From positions 434,001 through 498,000 of the forward strand of contig SJRY01000272.1 in the NCBI GenBank assembly GCA_011319805.1: a DNA stretch of 64,000 nt. The letters are read 5' to 3'. The DNA is from Macrocybe gigantea (taxonomy: Eukaryota; Basidiomycota; Agaricomycetes; Agaricales; Callistosporiaceae). Below the pieces are notes generated by a model. It made no database searches, had not been told where the DNA came from, and saw nothing but the letters and a program-made list of their open reading frames with translations. The translations under genes and the position numbers were made by a program. Of this stretch, positions 57,578-64,000 are shown piece after piece. Within the stretch, counting starts at the first letter, position 1, and each line of letters begins with the position of its first letter.

Positions 57578-58298
57578 GGTTTCGTTGAAGACATCGCTGA
57601 TACAGTTTCCTTCCTAGAGGTCTGTGGTGTTCCTCGTGAGGCTTCCTTTGATCTAGGCCCTTGTGTACTTTTGATTTTTGCTCGTTATATACGTATTCTC
57701 GTATGTATGTTCCGCTGACACGGCCTGACCGCTGCGAAATGGACTCGTGATGCCATATAGGATCAGCTGGATGTTGAACATTTGATTTTGTCCTCTTCAC
57801 AAAGGTCACATTATAACACAAACTCACACGATACGGTTTTTGAATGTTGCATTGACGTGTGTCCTCCTAGTCATCATCACTGCAATGGCTTGATCTGAGC
57901 TCCGTGTAACAGTGCCCACTCTGTTTCTCACTCCAAGAGAGACTCGACATGACATGGCTTGGAAGAGGGCAAATTGACCCGCTGATCACATAATGTGTGT
58001 CAAGAATACGCGAGTCTGAAAACTTGAATACCATCCGCAATGTCCCTTTCAAAGATTCAGAACAACCTGGACTGTGGGAGCTCGGGGACGTGACATGGTG
58101 ACCTCCATACGCTCTCACGAACAGACTCTAGGGAAGGCTCAGCTATGGCCGCTATCGCTCCAAGTGCCAAATTCATGACCTGTTAAGGACTGCGCATGGT
58201 CAGCTGCCTACTTGCGCCCTTCATCGGTAGCTCTGGATCCGCAAGCCGCTGTGCCTTCCCCACGATCTGTTTAGCTTGCACAACATCGTCTTCGAATC
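57578..58298. other. Divergent spacer
   Basis: About 720 bases between the starts of the dehydrogenase and the nucleotidyltransferase-like gene. It is likely to hold both promoters; no TATA box stood out. Confidence 0.4.
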
Positions 58299-59990
58299 AT
58301 GTCCGCCCGCAAGCGACTCGAAGAACGCGAGAAAAGGCAACGGCATCTGTACTGCTCCGCTGCGGCGGCTCTTGCTGACGTCTGTCGGGCGCTGAACGTG
58401 CCGTGGGCGCTGTGTGGTGACTCTGCATTTGCGGCGTTCTACGATGCTGGCAAGAATGCGAGCGCTCCTCAGGTAAACCGTACTCACGAGCCATCTGCGC
58501 ATTTCAGCGGGAGTAGATGACGGCTTCGGGCTACATAGGACATAGAACTCATGACAATGTCACCTGACAAGAGCGACTTGGACGACTTGAAGCGGGAATT
58601 CGCGAACAGGAATCGGGCCAGCTTCTGCTTCCGCAAGCCGAAGCTCTGGTACAGGGAGTCTGATCAGCCAGAAAGCCCTCGGATCGAAGTGATTCTTTCC
58701 ATTTCAGCGACGAAACTCGCCCCGTCGTTGGTGCACGAGGAGGACGGGATGCCCGTGGCGCCGTTTCAGTTCCTCCTACTGCAGAAGCTCTCTGCGTGGG
58801 ATTCTGACTCGGCTTCAGCTTCGGCGCGGAACCAGTACGCCCTGGCGGTACACCAGATGTTAAACCGGTGCGACCTCACGAAGGCGCGCGCGTCCGTGCC
58901 AGGAGATGAATCTTCCGGCGCATCGCTCCGCGACTCGTTGCGAGACGCCGCTGTGAAGTTCTGCGCGCAGTTCCCTGGCGCAGCGGAGAAATGGACACTT
59001 TTGGGGTTCTCTTTCCAACAGCCCGAATCAGCATCAGGACCATCGAACGATGATGCCACTGCGGCTGCTAAGCAGGCTCCCGAGCCTGCTTCTCCTGCTC
59101 CTGCTTCTCCTGCTCCTACTCCTCCTCGCAGCCTTTCGTCGGGAAAGGAATCGAGGCGTGCTCCGATACGCAGACGGCGCGGCACAGCCTCCTCTTCCGG
59201 AGGGGCAGACGCGCTGCAAAAGGATTTCGCTTCGCTAAGCCTGCGACCCTCCGCACCGCGGCGTCTCTCACACGTCCAGATAAGATGTAACGCCGCTCGA
59301 GCGGCAATCGACGTCTTGCGCCAGCTGGGCTTTGCCTCTGCGGTCTCAGGCAGCATGGCGTGCCACTTGTACGGAAGTCCGCACGTACCCGACGTGAGTG
59401 ACTGCGTTCTCTTGCCTGAATGAAGCGCTCATCTACCTGATCAGGACGTGACGATGCTCGCGGTCCCTGCGTTCGAGAGGCCGACGACCTCGCAAGAACT
59501 GAAAGAAATCTCATCGTCCATGGCGCGCTCCGACGCAGAGCACTTCTTCATCAAAGCCGCTCCGGAGAAGGAGCTGTGGTACACGTCCGACCGGCGGGAG
59601 CGCGAGCCGAACCCGTCCATGTCGTGCAGAGTCAGCGTGCACGGGCACCCAGGTCTGTCCGCAAACGCGATCGTCTGGCACAAGTCGCACAACATGGTGT
59701 TCCCGCTCGCCCCATTTGAGGTGCTGTTCGTGCACAAGCTTGAGGAGTGGGATGACCATCTCCGCGTCCCCGATACAGCATGCATAGACGCGGAGGAGCT
59801 GAGGTGGATGCTGAAGAATGCAGACCTTTTGACTTGGAGGTTGTCCTCCTATGTGTACAGGGAAGAACTTTGGTCGGATCGGTCTCTGTTCAGCAGGGAC
59901 TTTATATCGTTGACAAGAGACAGGGTGCAGAGATTCCGACTCATGTTTCCGGGTCACGACAGAGAATGGACGGCGCTTCGTCTAACCTGA
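58299..59990 (+). CDS. Protein with two nucleotidyltransferase-like modules
   Basis: Model: join(58299..58472,58539..59393,59445..59990), 524 aa, in frame. Two copies of one module are visible: ALCGDSAFAAF followed by DIELMTM and later FQFLLLQKLSAWD (residues about 40-150), then SGSMACHLYGSPHVPD, DVTMLAV and FEVLFVHKLEEWDDH (residues about 330-460). The G-S/D, D-x-E/D and L..KL..W spacing is that of minimal nucleotidyltransferase-fold proteins (AbiEii-like). In both copies an intron falls exactly before the Asp of the metal motif. The second copy reads DVT, so it may lack the second acidic ligand. They are joined by a 110-residue Pro/Ala/Ser and Arg-rich linker. Role unknown. Confidence 0.75.
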
Positions 59991-60162
59991 TGGATCATGT
60001 TCGTTTGAGAGCGCATATGCATGCAGGTTCATAAGGCATTACAAACATGGGCGGTGTTGTATATAGGTATGCGCATAAAAAAAACCACTTCTCTCTCGCA
60101 GAAAAACGGTTCGATGTGACAACAAGAACCAAAAGTGAAAAAAAAACCAGCAACGATCTTTT

Positions 60163-60770
60163 TTATGCCTTCTTGGTCTTTGCTAGCGCTTTCCTGACCG
60201 TGTCTCTCCGCTGCTTCTTGGCGAGCATGACGGCGAAGCGGCCAAAATCGTTGAGCGAGCGCCTCTTCTCGAGGGCGGCGCGTTTCTGTGCCCAGCTGCT
60301 CTTGTTCCACTTGTCGACGATGGCCTCCTTCTCAACGAGCTTGCGAATCACGCCCGAACCAGCGCCACGCGGCAGCGAGGTCAGCCGAAGCGAGGTCAGC
60401 GTCAGGTGGCGGTATGGGAAGGCCTGTCGTGGCACGCCCGTCGTGGGACCGTCGATGATGGCCTGATGTGCGTGATCGCGGACATGAAGTCAGTCGTGCG
60501 GCTTTCTTTGAGATGACAAAGAGGAATGGACTCGCCCTGTTGTGGTCGATGATTTCGGAGATGATGGCGATTTTACCAGAGTATGGGCCAGCTTTCAGCA
60601 GCACGACTTGGGGAGCATTAGGCACGAAATTGAACAGTGAAAAAAAAAAAAAATTGGGCTTACCTCGGCCGACCTCGACGAAGCGTTTAAAGTTGGATTC
60701 CTGCTGCTGGAGAATGATAAACCGACATCAGCTTCCTGCTCAAGGGGCACTCGCAGCAGGAAACAGCCAT
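60163..60770 (-). CDS. RPL14: 60S ribosomal protein eL14
   Basis: Model: complement(join(60163..60462,60536..60606,60664..60700,60765..60770)), 137 aa, normal for the family. Exon 1 is just ATG GCT, as the rest of the N-terminus (ESNFKRFVEVGR) starts after a CAGCAG acceptor. Further blocks are VVLLKAGPYSGKIAIISEII, DHNRAIIDGPTTGVPRQAF, RHLTLTSLRL, WNKSSWAQKRAALEKRR and a Lys/Ala tail KALAKTKKA. The intron after AGG (60536) begins GCGAGT, a GC-AG intron that keeps the NRAIIDGP block exact. No frame problem. Divergent from the tiny gene at 60903; the 130 bases between serve both. Confidence 0.93.
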
Positions 60771-60902
60771 CTGGACGACCCGCAGCCATCACCCGTCCCT
60801 CGAAAGGCCCTTCCTTGACCAACGATCCAACTCCATCGCCAAACATCATCCGTTCCCAGGACACCACATCCAACCTTCAAAGGCCCAATCCACCCCTCCC
60901 GA

Positions 60903-61194
60903 TGGCTGCGAATCGTCCGAACCGGCGTCTCCTAGCTCGTCTCGACGTGAACAACGCTCACTGGCATGATGAATTTTTGGGTCTTGAGGACGGTGAGTCT
61001 TGCGGCGCGACGTCTGTTTTTTTTGCGTTGATCAATCGACGCAGTCTGTCGTTGTTGAGAGTTTGTTTGTGCGAGTTAGGATCGGGAGTTGCCGAACAAT
61101 TACTTGAACATGGTCATATTTCTGCGCCAACATAACTTTACAACTTTTTTATTTTCAGGACGAGTGTACGCCGACACAGAAGTCGTCCAGCTCT
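60903..61194 (+). CDS. Very small conserved-looking protein
   Basis: Model: join(60903..60991,61159..61194) or similar, about 41 aa: MAANRPNRRLLARLDVNNAH, then HWHDEFLGLEDG, ending in YADTEVVQL. The donor GAGGACG/GTGAGT and a TTTCAG acceptor agree in phase. An alternative upstream ATG is at 60815. I know no family for it. Its place in a divergent promoter with the ribosomal gene favours a real transcript, but it could also be a non-coding leader. Confidence 0.4.
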
Positions 61195-61383
61195 GAATGT
61201 CTGCAAGTGTTATTCTCTGTAAACGCAGCATCTGGAAATGCAGGATTCGATGACGTGGGAATCAACTGCCTCCTTTTTCTGACATCGCCCCTTTTTCTCC
61301 GGTCTCGAAGAACTCGTGGCTTACGAAAATCTTCAAAAAGGCTTTCGACTAAGAAATAGGATACTTGCTTCGTCTCTAGCAAA

Positions 61384-63163
61384 ATGCCGCGATTCAGAAG
61401 TCGGCTGCGTCTCGCGAGTCTCATCTCAATGCTAGGACTCGTCTTCTGGTTGTCTACGCTTGATTCTGGCGCTTCGGACGACACCGCATCCGAAAAGCCT
61501 AGTCGAAAGTACGCCCAGCAGCTCGGATCGCTGTTTGAAAACTCCTGGCGGTTCAGCCTCAAGAAGAACGCTTCATTAAACTTGAACAACGCGGACTCTG
61601 ACCAGGACAGCTTCTCGTCCGCGTCCGCTGCCAACTCCACCGCCACCGCCTCCTCGAGATTCCACCCATGGTGCGACCGTAATGAATGCTCCAACGGGCG
61701 TTGGGTCCCGCTCGACCCACCCTTTCGCTCTCTCGCTGACTTTCAGGCCGCCTACGCGAACCGGCTCGACCACGTCTGGAAGGGCTGTCGCGCGATCCCG
61801 CGCAAGTCCGAGGAGGGCGCGCCAGTGGACCAGAAAAAGGTCGACGAGGACCGCCTGATGGACGTCATGAGCTGGGCGTGGCGCCCCTACGTCGGCGAGA
61901 TGCGCAAGTGGGACGTTGACGAGTTTGCGATCAGGTTGTTGAGGAGCCCCGGAGGCCTGATTCTGATCGGAGGTATGATTTCGACGGCGCATTGTTGAAT
62001 CGTAAATTTCGGGTGTGTAATGGTTGGGCTAGATTCTATAACGCAGCAGCACCACCACGCGCTCGGCTACGCGCTCAACCAGGGCGATCTCGAGTTTGAC
62101 ATCGACCCGCCCCACCTGCCCATGCACGACCACAAGAACGTGCACCAGCGCGTGCTCAAGCCTCACTCGCCCAAGACGCGCGAGCTCCTGCGCCGCGCCG
62201 GCGTGCCCGAGTCGCGTCTGCAGCGGCCCATCCTGACCATGCTCGAGGACCACATGCTCATCGGCCAGAGAGACATCAGGGCCATCACCAACGCGCGCGA
62301 GGACTATTACTGGTACCACGACTTTCAGCGCGTGCCTGGCTGGGAAGAGTTTGTCAAGAAAGCGACGATGCCGAGGGAGGGCGAAGAGAACACCGTGACA
62401 GAGGACACGGTCCTGGTTATGAACGCCGGAGCTCATGTGAGGACGCGCCATCCTTCGCCCGAGCTTCGCTGATGTCCTCCTCAGTGGTCTAGGCACGAAC
62501 TCGCAATGCTCCCTGCTCGATCCACAGACGAAGAAGAACAAGCTCAAGTTGTAGCTACCTATCACAAAATGGTAAGCACAAACTCATCCTCTCTTCCAAC
62601 CAATCCAAACGCGGGCATCTCTCTCCAGACAAAGCTCATCACAGACCGCATCGCACCGATCGATCGCCTGCTCGTCTACTACCGCTCCACCTCGCCAGGG
62701 CACCCGATCTGCGAAGCCCGCTCCAAGCCGTACCTCTCGCCTCACGAAGCGCTCGACGCAGAGCAGCGTCCCGTCGAACGGCTCAAGTCCCAGGTGGACA
62801 CGCCGGACCTCAAGCAGCAGCGCGCACGCTGGGACTGGGACCTCTTTCAGCCGCACAACGCCGTGTGGCGGCGCTTGATCGAGGACGAGCTCGCGCCTAC
62901 GCGTCGCGCGCGCGTTCAGGCGGGTTTGAGGCCCGGCGCGCGGTGGGAGTACGTCGACCTTTGGCAACTCGACTTGCAGCGCCCCGATGCGCATTCGGAG
63001 CCTGGCATCGATTGCTTGCATTGTGAGACTTTTTCTTTTCCTCCTGCTCTGTCGTGGCTCATGTGACACACCTCTGACAGGGTGTCTACCTTCTGTGCTC
63101 AATCAATGGACGGCGCGCATCCATCATTTGCTCTTCCTCGACTCTATCTCGCGCGACGAGTGA
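61384..63163 (+). CDS. PC-esterase (trichome-birefringence-like) membrane-anchored protein
   Basis: Model: join(61384..61972,62033..62436,62485..62571,62629..63022,63081..63163), 518 aa, in frame. The N-terminus (LRLASLISMLGLVFWLS) is a signal anchor for the Golgi or secretory path. A Cys-containing FHPWCDRNECSNGRWVPLDP segment opens the domain. The catalytic SGNH signature is split by intron 1: GGLILIGDSITQQHHHAL. The C-terminal DCLHWCLPSVLNQWT gives the Asp and His of the triad. In plants and fungi such PC-esterase proteins acetylate or deacetylate cell-wall polysaccharides; the substrate here is not known. GC-rich, well conserved in layout, no frame breaks. Confidence 0.9.
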
Positions 63164-63944
63164 CTTTTATCCTGTCTTTTGTTTATACCAAGGGTTCTAG
63201 AGTAATTTGGGTAATTGACGGTCAAGTACTGTATAGCTAATTTTGAGATCCCCCAAAAGTTTGACTCTTTGACATTTATCGTGCTGAAGCGTCTGCCAAG
63301 GATACGAGACGACTATGCGAAATCGATCAGCCTTGCTGGCGTTTTTGAGAATATGAAGGTCTTTCAGCATTGTGCTTTTATACATCACAATTCGTCCGGG
63401 CTCTGTATCGGGGGTCACTTGTAAAAAAGCGGAGGTAGCAATGAATTTTTTGACTCAAGTTCGGCTGGTACCGCGCGTCCTGACAAACTCACATCACGCG
63501 TACTGCACATTCACTGGCACCCCGTGTCGCCTGCATGTATCATCGGCTTACTCTGCTCTTTTCGTGCACGCGGCGTTGCTCGACGAGATCGATCCATGTC
63601 TGGCAAAATTTCATATGGAGCCATGGACATGAACCGCGCTCCTCCCTGCCATGCGGCATGCCATAGCTCTTGCGCATGTCTGCTAATTATACGGTATGTG
63701 ACTGGACTGCGCTCGCACCAATGATAGTTCCAACGGTCGACAGAGCGCCTCGAGTTGTGCCGAGACAGAGAGAGGGCGGCCAGACGTGGCATGCTGCCCA
63801 ACTCTGCCGTGCGTATCACACGTGGCGTCTCGCAAGGCGTTGATAAAAACATGTAAAAAAAAAAAGGATTGGAGACGCAGTCGCAATACTCTCAACCTCC
63901 CAACCATACGTTCCTCGCATCATCACCAAGCAAGCAACCCAACC
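63164..63944. other. Spacer
   Basis: About 780 bases with short frames only. A poly-A run at 63851-63867 lies near the next gene. No tRNA or repeat seen. Confidence 0.4.
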
Positions 63945-64000
63945 ATGGATCAAGCATCGCACCTCCTCATACGAATCGCAGAAGCCGACAAACAGTTGGC
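63945..64000 (+). CDS. Start of a gene running off the right end
   Basis: ATG at 63945 preceded by a CAAGCAACCCAACC context typical of fungal starts. Only 18 codons are visible (MDQASHLLIRIAEADKQL). Too short to assign a family. The start context and the open frame to the end of the window are the only support. Confidence 0.45.
   Translation, partial: MDQASHLLIRIAEADKQL

Noticed and set aside
1..64000. CRISPR arrays, rRNA or tRNA genes
   Set aside because: No regularly spaced repeats, no rRNA core motifs, and no T-loop plus anticodon-stem pairing was found by eye; weak tRNAs with introns could be missed.

Overview
The window looks like nuclear DNA of a mushroom-forming basidiomycete (Agaricomycetes). 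Almost every gene is cut by many 45-65 nt GT-AG introns. The content is also typical of that group: FunK1 kinase, DUF6533 seven-helix protein, heme-thiolate peroxygenase, fungalysin, DUF5648 and DUF1838 secreted proteins, F-box and BTB families, and PC-esterase. No organelle, viral or bacterial segment is seen. All exon models were made by eye from splice motifs and remembered family conservation, so joins are inferences.

Layout. 1-4.3 kb: 5' half of the U5 snRNP helicase BRR2 (minus, runs off the left end), with a decayed partial copy of its own first exon just upstream. 5.5-5.9 kb: small secreted Cys protein. 7.3-10.6 kb: tandem pair of HNH-type genes, the first decayed. 11-13 kb: Alba-domain gene and an F-box gene. 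14.1-17.3 kb: large Pro/Arg-Ser-rich protein. 17.7-20.3 kb: fungalysin (M36). 22.5-25.9 kb: HAK/KUP potassium transporter. 26-28 kb: F-box/LRR gene. 28.3-29.7 kb: peroxygenase. 32.3-33.2 kb: isochorismatase-family hydrolase. 33.3-34.3 kb: BTB protein. 35-36 kb: unknown protein. 37.8-39.1 kb: 3-ketosphinganine reductase. 39.4-41.1 kb: DUF6533 membrane protein. 41.8-43.7 kb: two DUF5648 loci facing apart. 44.2-45.3 kb: DUF1838 protein. 45.8-47.9 kb: Crinkler-like plus HNH-like protein ending in poly-Asp. 48-49.1 kb: GH28 relic that has lost its catalytic core. 49.4-52.9 kb: FunK1 kinase plus a decayed copy of its 3' end. 53.4-55.3 kb: histidine acid phosphatase. 55.5-57.6 kb: zinc alcohol dehydrogenase. 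58.3-60 kb: protein with two nucleotidyltransferase-like modules. 60.2-60.8 kb: ribosomal protein eL14, divergent from a tiny gene. 61.4-63.2 kb: PC-esterase. 63.9 kb: start of another gene.

The genes do not form one pathway. Housekeeping genes (BRR2, eL14, ketosphinganine reductase, Alba) alternate with accessory, secreted and effector-like genes. Two cross-cutting signals stand out. About a dozen otherwise sound genes need exactly one extra base to stay in frame, which points to consensus errors in this sequence rather than mass decay. Unusual splicing also recurs: microexons of 6-24 nt and GC-AG introns, seen independently in BRR2, fungalysin and eL14.
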